Of a stretch of 60,478 bases of DNA, positions 7,383 through 16,250 are shown in pieces. The position numbers were made by a program, and so were the translations under genes. The notes under the pieces were generated by a model. It made no database searches. It worked only from the letters and a program-made list of their open reading frames with translations, and was not told where the DNA came from. Location: assembly GCA_023410575.1 (NCBI GenBank), contig JAEYPP010000073.1, positions 1 through 60,478 of the forward strand. The letters are read 5' to 3'. Origin of the DNA: Bacillota bacterium. GTDB lineage: Bacteria; Bacillota; Clostridia; Lachnospirales; Lachnospiraceae. Positions within the stretch are counted from its first letter, which is position 1. Each line of letters opens with the position of its first letter.

Positions 7383-8141
7383 CTAATTCTTTTTGGCATA
7401 TAAATCAATAACAAGTTTTACTTCTCCCTGGCCTATTCCAAGCTGTTTTGAAATATCTAAAATTGACATATTGAGCTTATGCAAACTTAAAATATTCTCT
7501 TTTTGATTACCTAAACTCGCTTCCTCTGTTATCTCATTCTCTTCATCACTCTCAATATCTGCTTTTTTCACAGAATCTTCTAAGCTCTTATTAATCTTAA
7601 CGTCAGTAATATCTATAGACGTATCTATTTCTTCTTTTCTAGTTGTAATTTTCTCCTGTCCTTTTTCATGTACTTTATCTTGTATTTTTAATCCTATATC
7701 ATTTTTAGTATTAATATCCTTTTGCTTTGATTTATTTGCCATTAATAAAGTAAGTTTCTCTAAAAAATCTTTGTTCTCACGACGAATCGTTTCCATCTTC
7801 TGAAAAGTGACTTTTATTTCTTCGTCTTTTTGACATAGCATATCATACAAAAATACAACATCCTTGTTATTTTGTTCAATTTTATCTAATAATTGTGTTG
7901 AGTAATCATTAACCGCCATAATCTTTTCATTAGATATCTTACTCATCTTATCCTCTGCTTCAATAACCCCAGTTGCTACTGCATCCTCAATCAAATCTTT
8001 GATCTGACATTTCATAGTATCAATATCTTCCTGAGTAAGCTCTGGCTTATCGACTGAGCTCGATTTTTTTTCTTTTCCCACTATAAAAAAGCTTGCTATT
8101 AATAATGTAATCGCAACAATTAGTAAAATAATCTCCAGCAT
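7383..8141 (-). CDS. SwrB-like membrane-anchored coiled-coil protein (DUF6115-type)
   Basis: A 252-aa protein with an N-terminal transmembrane helix (about 2-21), a long charged coiled coil (about 40-140), a variable linker, and a short C-terminal helix-turn-helix-like end (LHKLNMSILDISKQLGIGQGEVKLVIDL). This layout and its place after sigD and before rpsB match SwrB (YlxL) of Bacillus subtilis, which helps flagellar type III export mature. The functional match is inferred from architecture and synteny; sequence similarity was not computed. The ribosome binding site is AAAGGGGATAAAAG. Confidence 0.6.
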   Translation of the reverse strand: MLEIILLIVAITLLIASFFIVGKEKKSSSVDKPELTQEDIDTMKCQIKDLIEDAVATGVIEAEDKMSKISNEKIMAVNDYSTQLLDKIEQNNKDVVFLYDMLCQKDEEIKVTFQKMETIRRENKDFLEKLTLLMANKSKQKDINTKNDIGLKIQDKVHEKGQEKITTRKEEIDTSIDITDVKINKSLEDSVKKADIESDEENEITEEASLGNQKENILSLHKLNMSILDISKQLGIGQGEVKLVIDLYAKKN

Positions 8142-8157
8142 ACTACTTTTATCCCCT

Positions 8158-8475
8158 TTATATTTTTATATCAATTCCGTGATGTTCTTCAGGTAGCTCT
8201 CCATTTTTCTCTTTTTCCTGTTCCTTTTTTCTTTTTTTACCCTGCTGGTAATAATATGGATTACTGCCTTTCTCTTTCGCATCATAACGAAACTCCGGAT
8301 TGACGCTTTTGGTTGTAGCCACCGCCTGTTCACTATTCTTTTGAATTTCATCTTTAAATTTATCAGCAAAAGCCAACTGCTCACTCATTGGTTTTTGTTG
8401 TTCTAACGTCCTCATTTGTGAGGCTTCTTGCGATTTCGGTATAAATGAAGCTACTTCAATTGGTGTTATCGGCAT
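8158..8475 (-). CDS. Hypothetical flagellar-operon protein, 105 aa
   Basis: A small hydrophilic protein I cannot assign. The N-terminus (PITPIEVASFIPKSQEASQM) is moderately hydrophobic; the rest is rich in Lys, Glu and Gln, with KKRKKEQEKEKNG near the end. It has no membrane segment or signal peptide. It lies 57 bases after fapA and 16 bases before the swrB-like gene, so it is surely co-transcribed. Its ribosome binding site is a run of eight G (C8 at 8483-8490 on the plus strand) placed 8 bases before ATG, an unusual slippage-prone sequence. Confidence 0.75.
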   Translation of the reverse strand: MPITPIEVASFIPKSQEASQMRTLEQQKPMSEQLAFADKFKDEIQKNSEQAVATTKSVNPEFRYDAKEKGSNPYYYQQGKKRKKEQEKEKNGELPEEHHGIDIKI

Positions 8476-8482
8476 ACTACTA

Positions 8483-8490
8483 CCCCCCCC
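8483..8490 (-). promoter_or_regulatory. G8 homopolymer forming a ribosome binding site
   Basis: On the minus strand the sequence GAGGGGGGGGTAGTAGTATG precedes the 105-aa gene. Length changes in the G tract would shift Shine-Dalgarno strength and spacing, so expression could vary between cells. Confidence 0.5.
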
Positions 8491-8532
8491 TCAACGGTAA
8501 CAAGTTCAATCATAATTACGATATCTATCTTA

Positions 8533-10134
8533 TTATAATTTGTAAGGTGTGACTATTACATCTCCTTGATAACGAACTAAGGTACAATGAACCGTTTCCT
8601 TACGAATAAAATATACGACCCCTGCAATTATTAGTTTACAACCTGGATAAATTGTATCACTAACGTTAATGGATCCCGTTACATGCTCATCCATATTCTG
8701 TTGCAATTTATTTATCTGTTCTTCTATTTCCTCTTTTTTCTTTTCTAATTGTTCCTTGTTTACTGACATTGTCTTTACAAGAAGTAACTTATCAGCAGAC
8801 AATTTTTCTCCACTTTTAATTTTCTTTAAGTATAGTGTTAAGTTCTGATTCAATCGTTCAATCTCTTGGCCAAGTGTTGGTAACTCTTTTTCAAGTTTAT
8901 GATATTCTTCAATAATTTGTGGATCAACACCAACCTCAAGCAACGTATTCGTTCCCATTGTAGAACCAGCTGTTTTGACAGAAATCATGGTCCCTGATCT
9001 AATTTCACCACCAGTAATAAACCCTTTTCTTCCACCTGCGATAATATCACCCTTCGCTGATACTTTGCTGTGAAGAATTGCCTCAGTTGATACATATCCG
9101 CCGGCTTCTACTGTCGCATTCTCAATAAATTTGGCTACAACATTACTCTGTGCTCTTAAGACTCCCTTATTCATTCCCTGAACACCACGTTTTAAGACGA
9201 TTTGACCACCTGCTACTAATACTGCTCCTTCTACAACACCCTCTACTTCGATATCACCACTTGCAATTATTTGATATCCAGTACGAACACTACCTTTTAC
9301 AACAACATTTCCATCATAACTGATATCACCTGTTGAAGCATCTACATCGGCCGGTACTTCATAAGAATCTGATACAAAGACCTTGTCATCAACAAGCGAT
9401 GCATGTCCATCAACATCAGAATACATCTTAAGTTTATCTTCAGATAGATGAATTTTATTACCATGACGCAATATAAGGTGATTCACTTTTGGTGGCATAA
9501 TAACACTACCACATACATTGATACCAGGACGGCCTGGTACTGCTGGCTCCAAAGAAGCTAACAACTCATTACGCCTAACGCGACTAATCGTATCAAGTTG
9601 GTGAAAATCAACGGTACCATCCTCATTCATCTTAGGTTTCTTTGTTAAATCAGTATTAAAATAATAAGTTATTTTTGCATTCGTACCCATTTGACATGGA
9701 GTTGCTTTCGCTAATAATATATCAGAATAATAAGATTTTGTTTCTAAGAATTTATTTATATTTTCTTCTACAACACCGTACTTAACTCCGGCTTTTACTA
9801 AATCATTAATGATTTCATTATAAGTTAATTCGCTACCTCCAAGTGAAGGTGGATAAAATCTTCCGTATGCCTCCATACGGTCTTGACTAATCCATACTTT
9901 AACACTTTCATTTTCAGGACTACGCGAAACATTATTAAGCTTAAGAATCTTCTTTTCTTGTAAATTTTTGAGTGCGTCACTAATAACTAGTTTATCAAAT
10001 TCAATATGCCTTTGAATTAAATACTCACATAATTCATTAAAGTCAATCGATGTACCACCTAAGCTTGCTGGTACTAGTTCAAGATAAGTACCATCGTTTT
10101 GTAATATTAATCGAAAACTTGCGTTATTATTCAT
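8533..10134 (-). CDS. FapA / DUF342 family protein
   Basis: A 533-aa protein of the flagellar assembly protein A (DUF342) family. The N-terminal ~190 residues form the divergent FapA N-terminal part; about 200-400 is a parallel beta-helix-like region rich in Gly and Val (GDISYDGNVVVKGSVRTG, VVEGAVLVAGGQIVLKRGVQG); about 405-480 is a coiled coil (EEYHKLEKELPTLGQEIERL); a short beta tail follows. Members occur in many Firmicutes and Vibrio motility loci, and a role in polar flagellar placement has been reported for some. It starts at the ATG at 10134 after AAAGGAGAAGTG; a GTG directly before is less likely. It sits 15 bases after sigD. Confidence 0.8.
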   Translation of the reverse strand: MNNNASFRLILQNDGTYLELVPASLGGTSIDFNELCEYLIQRHIEFDKLVISDALKNLQEKKILKLNNVSRSPENESVKVWISQDRMEAYGRFYPPSLGGSELTYNEIINDLVKAGVKYGVVEENINKFLETKSYYSDILLAKATPCQMGTNAKITYYFNTDLTKKPKMNEDGTVDFHQLDTISRVRRNELLASLEPAVPGRPGINVCGSVIMPPKVNHLILRHGNKIHLSEDKLKMYSDVDGHASLVDDKVFVSDSYEVPADVDASTGDISYDGNVVVKGSVRTGYQIIASGDIEVEGVVEGAVLVAGGQIVLKRGVQGMNKGVLRAQSNVVAKFIENATVEAGGYVSTEAILHSKVSAKGDIIAGGRKGFITGGEIRSGTMISVKTAGSTMGTNTLLEVGVDPQIIEEYHKLEKELPTLGQEIERLNQNLTLYLKKIKSGEKLSADKLLLVKTMSVNKEQLEKKKEEIEEQINKLQQNMDEHVTGSINVSDTIYPGCKLIIAGVVYFIRKETVHCTLVRYQGDVIVTPYKL

Positions 10135-10149
10135 CACTTCTCCTTTGCA

Positions 10150-10914
10150 CTAATCACCCATAAATATGTTCAAATTACTTCCTAACTTTTGTCGCATTTT
10201 TTGAAGTGCTTTCGTATGTAACTGTGAAACTCTTGATTCACTCACTTCTAAAACTGCACTAATTTCTTTTAATGTTAAATCCTCATAATAATATAAAGCA
10301 ATTACCTTTTTCTCTTTTTCTGTTAGATATTCAAGCGCTTTGATTAGTAATTCCTTTAATTCCTTTTTTTCAACTATTTTTTGCGGTTGAGCAAAATCTT
10401 CACTTTGATTACACTCTATATGGCTCTCTCCTTGTTCCATATACTCGTCTAAAGAAATAAGATTACTGATTTTGGTCTGATTCTGCCATGTTTCTAATTC
10501 ATCAATAGAAATTTCTAATTCGTTTGCTATCTCTTCATCTGTAGCCACACGTCCATACAAAGACTCTATTTTTTGGTAAGCACTATCCAGACGTTTCTGC
10601 TTTTGACGAAGTGTTCTTGGTATCCAATCCATCTTACGTATCTGGTCTAATATAGCACCACGGATACGTAAAGAAGCATATGTTTCGAATTTAACTCCTT
10701 TGTCATAATCAAATTTATCAATAGCATCAATTAATCCAAAGGTACCATATCCAACCAAATCATCATATTCTACATTATATCCAAGATAAATACTCAATCT
10801 CCCTGCAACTATTTTAACAAGGCCTGCGTATTCAATTATAATTTTTTCTCGTAGCTCTGGAGTACGACATTTGCTGTACTCCCCCCATAATTTATGTTTA
10901 CTTTCTACTCCCAT
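10150..10914 (-). CDS. sigD: Flagellar sigma factor SigD/FliA (sigma-28)
   Basis: A 254-aa sigma-70-family factor for late flagellar and chemotaxis genes. Region 2 (YDDLVGYGTFGLIDAIDKFDYDKGVKFETYASLRIRGAI) is typical of FliA; region 3 follows (DWIPRTLRQKQKRLDSAYQ), and region 4 has the helix-turn-helix LTLKEISAVLEVSESRVSQLHTKALQKMR. It normally recognises TAAA-N15-GCCGATAT promoters and is held by FlgM, which is not in this window. It lies near the end of the operon, as in Bacillus, where distance from the promoter helps set its level. Confidence 0.96.
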   Translation of the reverse strand: MGVESKHKLWGEYSKCRTPELREKIIIEYAGLVKIVAGRLSIYLGYNVEYDDLVGYGTFGLIDAIDKFDYDKGVKFETYASLRIRGAILDQIRKMDWIPRTLRQKQKRLDSAYQKIESLYGRVATDEEIANELEISIDELETWQNQTKISNLISLDEYMEQGESHIECNQSEDFAQPQKIVEKKELKELLIKALEYLTEKEKKVIALYYYEDLTLKEISAVLEVSESRVSQLHTKALQKMRQKLGSNLNIFMGD

Positions 10915-10958
10915 AGACCTATCTCCTGTATTCCATAGTTAATAACGTACAACCACAC

Positions 10959-11285
10959 TTATGTTTCTTCGTCATTTGTACTTGTACTGGAATAATTTTT
11001 CTTGTCGCTATTCATATCATCATTTATATCCAATTCTGCTTCAAGATTTGTATCTTTTTCTGCCTTCATTTTTTCTCGTTCTCTCACAATATAGGCATTA
11101 TCAGCCGCTTCATTGATATTCGCAATATACTTTGATGCAATTAATCCAACGATATAAAAGATAATAAGAGTAATTAGTACTGTAATTAGAGTATCAAGTA
11201 TCAGATATTTTTTTACAATACAAGTTATGCAAGCAATTGCACCTGCGCTTAACATTATAATTGCAGGAAGATTTTTTTTCTTCAT
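10959..11285 (-). CDS. Small two-helix membrane protein between cheD and sigD
   Basis: A 108-aa protein I cannot assign. Two hydrophobic helices (about 6-23 and 28-52) lead into a helical, charged cytoplasmic tail (ANINEAADNAYIVREREKMKAEKDTN) with an acidic, Ser/Thr-rich end. The start is the ATG at 11285 after GAGGAAATAGT; a longer frame to 11321 would run into cheD without a ribosome binding site. It is placed 10 bases after cheD and 44 before sigD, so it is part of the operon. Similar small membrane proteins occur at this spot in related genomes as far as I recall, but without a known function. Confidence 0.75.
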   Translation of the reverse strand: MKKKNLPAIIMLSAGAIACITCIVKKYLILDTLITVLITLIIFYIVGLIASKYIANINEAADNAYIVREREKMKAEKDTNLEAELDINDDMNSDKKNYSSTSTNDEET

Positions 11286-11295
11286 ACTATTTCCT

Positions 11296-11781
11296 CTATA
11301 TTCTCTTAATTTCTTTGCCAACTGATTTTACAGTTAATTCTCCATTATTAGGATCAAATTCAATTGTTCTACCATAATTTAATCCAGTATCTGAAGCAAT
11401 AATTGGTATTCTTAAGCTTATTAGCTTATTCGTTGCTGCTTCCACATTACGCTCACCAACCCGAAGCATATCATTATTACTATTAAACGCGAACATTTGT
11501 GCTCCACCTGCAATCTTTGCAATTAGTGAACTTTTAGATGCTCCAATAGCAATTAATCTACGAATTAGCTCATCAACACCTGTATCAACAAACTTAGCTA
11601 AGTTTTCATTATTCTTAATTTTAGTGCTATCTGGTAACATAACATGAACCATTCCAGAAATTTTTCTATTAGGATCGTATAATACAATTCCAACACACGA
11701 GCCTAATCCTAGCGTTGTAATTATGTCTGGTGGTGTACAAACATTTAAATCAGCCATACCGACTTTTATGATCATTCCCAT
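11296..11781 (-). CDS. cheD: Chemoreceptor glutamine deamidase CheD
   Basis: A 161-aa protein that deamidates glutamines on chemoreceptors and binds CheC. The catalytic Cys29 lies in TLGLGSCVGIVLYD and His46 in GMVHVMLPDS; KIAGGAQMF and the GRTIEFDPNNGEL end are family marks. It directly follows cheC with an 8-base gap, consistent with the CheC-CheD complex that links CheY-P level to receptor adaptation. The length is normal. Confidence 0.96.
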   Translation of the reverse strand: MGMIIKVGMADLNVCTPPDIITTLGLGSCVGIVLYDPNRKISGMVHVMLPDSTKIKNNENLAKFVDTGVDELIRRLIAIGASKSSLIAKIAGGAQMFAFNSNNDMLRVGERNVEAATNKLISLRIPIIASDTGLNYGRTIEFDPNNGELTVKSVGKEIKRI

Positions 11782-11789
11782 TAATTCAC

Positions 11790-12407
11790 CTACAGTCCTA
11801 ATGACGATAAAATTGATCCGTATGACTCTAATGTAGGTATTAAAATAAAATAGCCATTTACTTCAGTATCCTTTTCGCCAAATTCCGTCTCAATTAATAA
11901 CGCTTTATCGCTAATCTTTCCGAATTCTATTGCTGGAACACTTAGGATTGCTCCTGCCATATCGATTGCCAAATATGGAACACTTGAAGTTATCGTCAAT
12001 CTAGTTAATGTAGAGAGTGAAGATAAATACGCACCAGCAATAATGTTTCCTATCTCTTGTAAAGCAGAACGCTCCATTTCATTAAACTCATGCGAAGGTT
12101 CACACATACCATTCATTAGTAGATTTACGATTCGATGTGCTGCCTCATTTTCAAGTACAAACATAATCATCCCATCGATATCTCCTTCAAGCGTAAGCAA
12201 GATACCGACTACAATATTCTCAGCACCACCAATAATTTCAGATAGATCTTTAAACTCCAACAGATCAATCTTTGGTACCTTCATGTCAACCTTTGCATTC
12301 AACATCTTTGATAATGCAGTTGTAGCGTTGCCAGCACCTATATTACCAATTTCTCTTAATACATCGAACTGCATACTATCTATTTTATCAATTTTGACTT
12401 CAGTCAT
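11790..12407 (-). CDS. cheC: CheY-P phosphatase CheC
   Basis: A 205-aa CheC. Both phosphatase helices carry the E-x-x-N pair: REIGNIGAGNATTALSKML near residues 19-35 and QEIGNIIAGAYLSSL near 115-130. The protein dephosphorylates CheY-P and is stimulated by CheD. It is separated from cheW by about 130 bases holding a hairpin, the widest gap in this part of the operon. The ribosome binding site is AATAGGAGGGTACA. Confidence 0.95.
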   Translation of the reverse strand: MTEVKIDKIDSMQFDVLREIGNIGAGNATTALSKMLNAKVDMKVPKIDLLEFKDLSEIIGGAENIVVGILLTLEGDIDGMIMFVLENEAAHRIVNLLMNGMCEPSHEFNEMERSALQEIGNIIAGAYLSSLSTLTRLTITSSVPYLAIDMAGAILSVPAIEFGKISDKALLIETEFGEKDTEVNGYFILIPTLESYGSILSSLGL

Positions 12408-12537
12408 TGTACCCTCCTATTCGGCCTAAACCGGTAGAAACACGCCTTGTGGACTTTTTCCACGTCATGAATTAGAGTATAGATAAACGAACAATAGTGC
12501 TGCCAGATAGTTCCCTACCTAGCAACACTCATTCAAT
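12408..12537 (-). other. cheW-cheC gap with a 15-bp hairpin
   Basis: The main structure is at 12496-12529: AGTGTTGC-TAGGTAG, a GGAA loop, then CTATCTG-GCAGCACT on the minus strand. No U-run follows. A second small stem GTGGA/TCCAC lies nearer to cheC. I see no clear promoter. The hairpin may stabilise the 3' end of the upstream message after processing. Confidence 0.5.
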
Positions 12538-12999
12538 CTATTTAACGTCTACTTCTTTCTCAATAATTACTGCATGGAGATTGAGAAGTGAAATTAGATT
12601 TTCTCCATTCTTACCAACACCAGCTAAGAATGCCGCCTTATCATCATTAGAGTTAGCTGCGACTTTATCAATACTATCTGCTTCAATCGTTACAACCTCA
12701 CGAACCTCATCTACAATGATACCAACTGCAGCTTGTGGTTCAATCTTAAGAATCAGGATTCGGGATGTATTCGTAATCACATCATCCTCTAATCCAAATT
12801 TAAGTCGTAAGCTCATTACTGGAATTATTTCTCCACGGATATTAATTACTCCTTTAAAAAAGTTCTGAGCCTTTGGTACTCTAGTAATTCTCTGCATTCT
12901 TACAATATTATCAATATACTGTATATCAATGCCAAATTGTTCATTACCTAATGTAACAACGATATACTGTCTAGATTCGTTTACTGTATTCGTCTCCAT
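12538..12999 (-). CDS. cheW: Chemotaxis adaptor CheW
   Basis: A 153-aa single-domain CheW that couples receptors to CheA. Typical motifs: QYIVVTLGNEQFGIDIQYIDNIVR at the N-terminus, FFKGVINIRGEIIPVMSLRLKFGL in the middle and IVDEVREVVTIE before the end. It lies 13 bases after cheA. The length and order are normal for the family. Confidence 0.97.
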   Translation of the reverse strand: METNTVNESRQYIVVTLGNEQFGIDIQYIDNIVRMQRITRVPKAQNFFKGVINIRGEIIPVMSLRLKFGLEDDVITNTSRILILKIEPQAAVGIIVDEVREVVTIEADSIDKVAANSNDDKAAFLAGVGKNGENLISLLNLHAVIIEKEVDVK

Positions 13000-13012
13000 A
13001 GTTAAGCCCCTC

Positions 13013-15091
13013 CTATACTAGTGAATTAACATCAAGAATTAATGCAATTTCACCATCACCCAAAATTGTTGCACCACTAATCATCTTGCTGTTATTAATG
13101 TATTTTCCGATTGACTTAATTACGATTTCTAATTGTCCGATTAAGTTGTCTACCACAATTCCTGCTAACTTATCACCTTTCTTAACAATGACAACTGTAA
13201 GCTCTTGTACATCTTCTAATGAATTAGGGACATCTAGAACACGACTCAAACGTATCAATGGAATTACATTGCCACGAAGATGTATCACTTCCTTGGATTG
13301 TACAAATTTAATTTCTTCCTTAGCAACACTTTCAATTGTTTCTATACTTCCAAGCGGTATTGCATACTGCTCATGTCCTAACTCAACCATTAATGCCTGA
13401 ATAATGGCCAATGTTAATGGTAAACGAATAATAAAGTTACTGCCCTCACCTAGAGTTGTCTTAGTTTCAATACTACCACCTAGAGCTTCTATCTTCGTCT
13501 TTACAACATCAAGACCAACCCCTCGGCCAGAAACATCAGAGATTTTATCCGTTGTTGAGAAACTTGGACGGAATAACAAATCAATAATATCTTTATCTGA
13601 CATAGTTTCTGCTTGCTCTTGTGTAATTGTGCCTTTACTAATTGCTTTGCTCCTAACCTTTTCAACGTCAATTCCGGCACCATCATCTCGAACTTCAATA
13701 ACTACGTTATTACCCTCTTGATAAGCATCCAAGTAGATAGAACCAGTTTCCGGTTTACCAAGACGTAAACGTTCTTCGTTACTCTCTAAACCATGATCAG
13801 CTGCATTACGAAGCAGATGCATTAATGGATCGCCAATCTCATCGATAACTGTTCGGTCTAATTCTGTATCCTCACCAGTCATAAACAATTCCATATTCTT
13901 GTTAAGTTTCTTGCTAAGATCACGAATCATTCTTGGGAATCGATTTACAACACTTTCAATTGGAACCATTCGAACTTTCATAACTGATTGATGTAGATTT
14001 GTTGTAATTCTTTCAAGATACTCTATTTGCTCATTAAAGCCTCCACTTTTTTCAATCTTAGCCTCCATATTATTCATGGAAACTAGACCATTCTTAGCTA
14101 TAATAAGCTCACTTACTAAGTTCATCAAATCATCTAACTTTTCAATATCAACACGGACAGAACGATTAACCACTGGTTTCTGTGATTCTTTCTTAGCTAT
14201 ATTAGCTGCTACTGCAGCTGCAGATCTTGTAGTAGTTAAAGTCGTTTTTTGTGTACTCTCATTCGATACCTTTACATCCACTACTTCTTCAACTTTTTGT
14301 TTCTTTACTGGCAATTCAACTTCACAAATTGCAACATCGCGAATTTCCGATACACCTAAAATAACTTGTTTAATCTTTTCCATTGGCTCTTTTGTAACGA
14401 TAACAAGAGAAAAATCAAAATCAAATTTTTCATCCTCAATATCCTGAACCTCTGGGGAGCTTTTAATCACATCACCATGATCTTCTAAGTTTTTAAATAT
14501 AAGAAATGCTCTTGCAGCCTTTAAAATACAAGTTTCTTGTACATATACTGTAATACTAAAAGCATTACCACCATCTTGACGTATCTTTTCTACTGCGCGT
14601 ACCTCATGCTCTGCAAGTTCGAGTTTTTTAACTTCTGATTTCGTCTGTGTAGCTGTAGCAACTTGTACTGGAGTTACTTCTTGTGTTACCTTTTCAGTAG
14701 CTCCCATACCTTCTTTATAAATCCGATTTAAATTGTTAATAATATCATCATAGTCTTCGGTACCTTCATCTGAAGTATTGATGATGCAGTCTAAGTAGTT
14801 CTCAAGCGCATCTAATCCTCTAAATAAAACGTCAACCAATTCTGCTTTAACTTTCATCTTGCCAGCACGAATTTCTGAAAATACATTCTCCATATCATGA
14901 GTTAAACGTTGCATTCTCTTATAACCCATTGTTCCTGCCATACCCTTTAAAGAGTGAGCAGCACGGAATATCTCATTAATAGTTTCTTCGTTTTCTGGCT
15001 CTTTTTCTAATACTAATAACTGTTCATTAAGACTTTGAAGATGTTCCTTTGATTCATCAATAAAGATTTCAAGATATTGACTAACATCCAT
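13013..15091 (-). CDS. cheA: Chemotaxis histidine kinase CheA
   Basis: A 692-aa CheA with all five domains. P1/Hpt is at about 1-105 with phosphorylated His46 in AAHSLKGMAG. P2 is at about 170-260 (CheY/CheB binding). P3 dimerisation is at about 310-375 (VRVDIEKLDDLMNLVSELI). P4 kinase follows, with N-box LLRNAADHGLE, G1 VRDDGAGID and G2 SGRGVGLDVV. P5 CheW-like ends at 692. It phosphorylates CheY and CheB. It overlaps nothing and is only 3 bases from cheB, showing translational coupling. Confidence 0.97.
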   Translation of the reverse strand: MDVSQYLEIFIDESKEHLQSLNEQLLVLEKEPENEETINEIFRAAHSLKGMAGTMGYKRMQRLTHDMENVFSEIRAGKMKVKAELVDVLFRGLDALENYLDCIINTSDEGTEDYDDIINNLNRIYKEGMGATEKVTQEVTPVQVATATQTKSEVKKLELAEHEVRAVEKIRQDGGNAFSITVYVQETCILKAARAFLIFKNLEDHGDVIKSSPEVQDIEDEKFDFDFSLVIVTKEPMEKIKQVILGVSEIRDVAICEVELPVKKQKVEEVVDVKVSNESTQKTTLTTTRSAAAVAANIAKKESQKPVVNRSVRVDIEKLDDLMNLVSELIIAKNGLVSMNNMEAKIEKSGGFNEQIEYLERITTNLHQSVMKVRMVPIESVVNRFPRMIRDLSKKLNKNMELFMTGEDTELDRTVIDEIGDPLMHLLRNAADHGLESNEERLRLGKPETGSIYLDAYQEGNNVVIEVRDDGAGIDVEKVRSKAISKGTITQEQAETMSDKDIIDLLFRPSFSTTDKISDVSGRGVGLDVVKTKIEALGGSIETKTTLGEGSNFIIRLPLTLAIIQALMVELGHEQYAIPLGSIETIESVAKEEIKFVQSKEVIHLRGNVIPLIRLSRVLDVPNSLEDVQELTVVIVKKGDKLAGIVVDNLIGQLEIVIKSIGKYINNSKMISGATILGDGEIALILDVNSLV

Positions 15092-15094
15092 CGC

Positions 15095-16216
15095 TTAGCA
15101 CCCCACATTCTTCGTAATAGCTTCTGCAACATGATCCAATGAAACTACTTCATCTACAAGTCCAGATTCATAGATCACTTTTGGCATCCCATAAACTGTA
15201 CTAGTTGCTGCATCTTGTGCTACTACATAAATATTATTTTTTTCATTTAGTTGCTTAATTCCTAATGTTCCATCCCCACCCATACCAGTTAGTATAACAC
15301 AGGTAATGTCATCAAAATCTGTATTCACTAGTGATTCATATAAGATATCCGCGCAAGGTTTCAGTCCATTTCTTGCGGATTCTTCTGTTACAGACAACGT
15401 ATAACCTTCGATACCTTTGAAAACTCTAAGTTGGCTTCCACCTTTGGCTATGTATACATGTCCTTTGCGAAGAACATCTCCTGTTTCTGCCTCTTTCACC
15501 GTAACTTCACTCACTTCATTTAATCTTTGTGCTAATGAATTAGTAAAACCTTCTGGCATATGTTGTACTATAATCATAGGAGCATCAAGGCTTTTTGGAA
15601 GTTTTGGAATCACCTGATGTAATGCTCTTGGACCACCAGTGGAGCAAGCTAAAGCAATCAATTTTTTTGCTTTTTTGTCAACGACCATATGCGGACGTCT
15701 TACTACCTTACTAGTGATTCGGCTCATAGGAGGCCTATCAAATATATCCTTAGGTTTATCGACTATATCCTTAAGCTTATCGACTTTGACATTATTACTT
15801 ATGGTACTTTCTAAGGATAATGCAAGCTCTAATGTAGCAATAATCTTACGTTTAAATATTTCATTCTTTGCTTCCATTAGGCTTTCTGGTTTCGTAACAA
15901 AATCAAAAGCTCCAAGCTCAAGACATCGAATTGTCTCCTTTGCTCCCTCTTTTGCTAAGGTACTTACTATGATTATTTTTAACTTAAGCTTGAGTTTATT
16001 CAGCTGCTCCAAAAGTTGAATTCCGTTCATCCTTGGCATATTAATATCCAATAGAATTGCATCATACTTTCTCGGATTCACTGTAATAATATCAAAAGCT
16101 TCTAAACCATTATGAGCTATGTCTGCGATATTGAATCTATCATCATAACTAATTATATCAGAGATAAGTCTTCTCATGAGTGCAGAGTCATCAATTATCA
16201 AAATATTTTTCTTCAT
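15095..16216 (-). CDS. cheB: Chemotaxis methylesterase/deamidase CheB
   Basis: A 373-aa CheB: receiver domain 1-120 with phospho-acceptor Asp57 (DAILLDINMP), a linker, then the methylesterase from about 185. The active-site Ser lies in ACSTGGPRAL, His in IVQHMPEGF and Asp in GMGGDGTLGI. It demethylates receptors after CheA activates it. The matching methyltransferase CheR is not in this window, so it must be encoded elsewhere. The gene sits between the PilZ gene and cheA. Confidence 0.96.
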   Translation of the reverse strand: MKKNILIIDDSALMRRLISDIISYDDRFNIADIAHNGLEAFDIITVNPRKYDAILLDINMPRMNGIQLLEQLNKLKLKLKIIIVSTLAKEGAKETIRCLELGAFDFVTKPESLMEAKNEIFKRKIIATLELALSLESTISNNVKVDKLKDIVDKPKDIFDRPPMSRITSKVVRRPHMVVDKKAKKLIALACSTGGPRALHQVIPKLPKSLDAPMIIVQHMPEGFTNSLAQRLNEVSEVTVKEAETGDVLRKGHVYIAKGGSQLRVFKGIEGYTLSVTEESARNGLKPCADILYESLVNTDFDDITCVILTGMGGDGTLGIKQLNEKNNIYVVAQDAATSTVYGMPKVIYESGLVDEVVSLDHVAEAITKNVGC

Positions 16217-16250
16217 TTTAAGCTCCTATCCCTAAACAAGAATCTTTCGT

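Noticed and set aside
12415..12445. Plus-strand sequence CGGCCTAAACC resembling part of a c-di-GMP-I (GEMM) riboswitch
   Set aside because: Only this short piece matches; the conserved CACGCACAGGGCAAACC part is absent and it is on the wrong strand for the operon.
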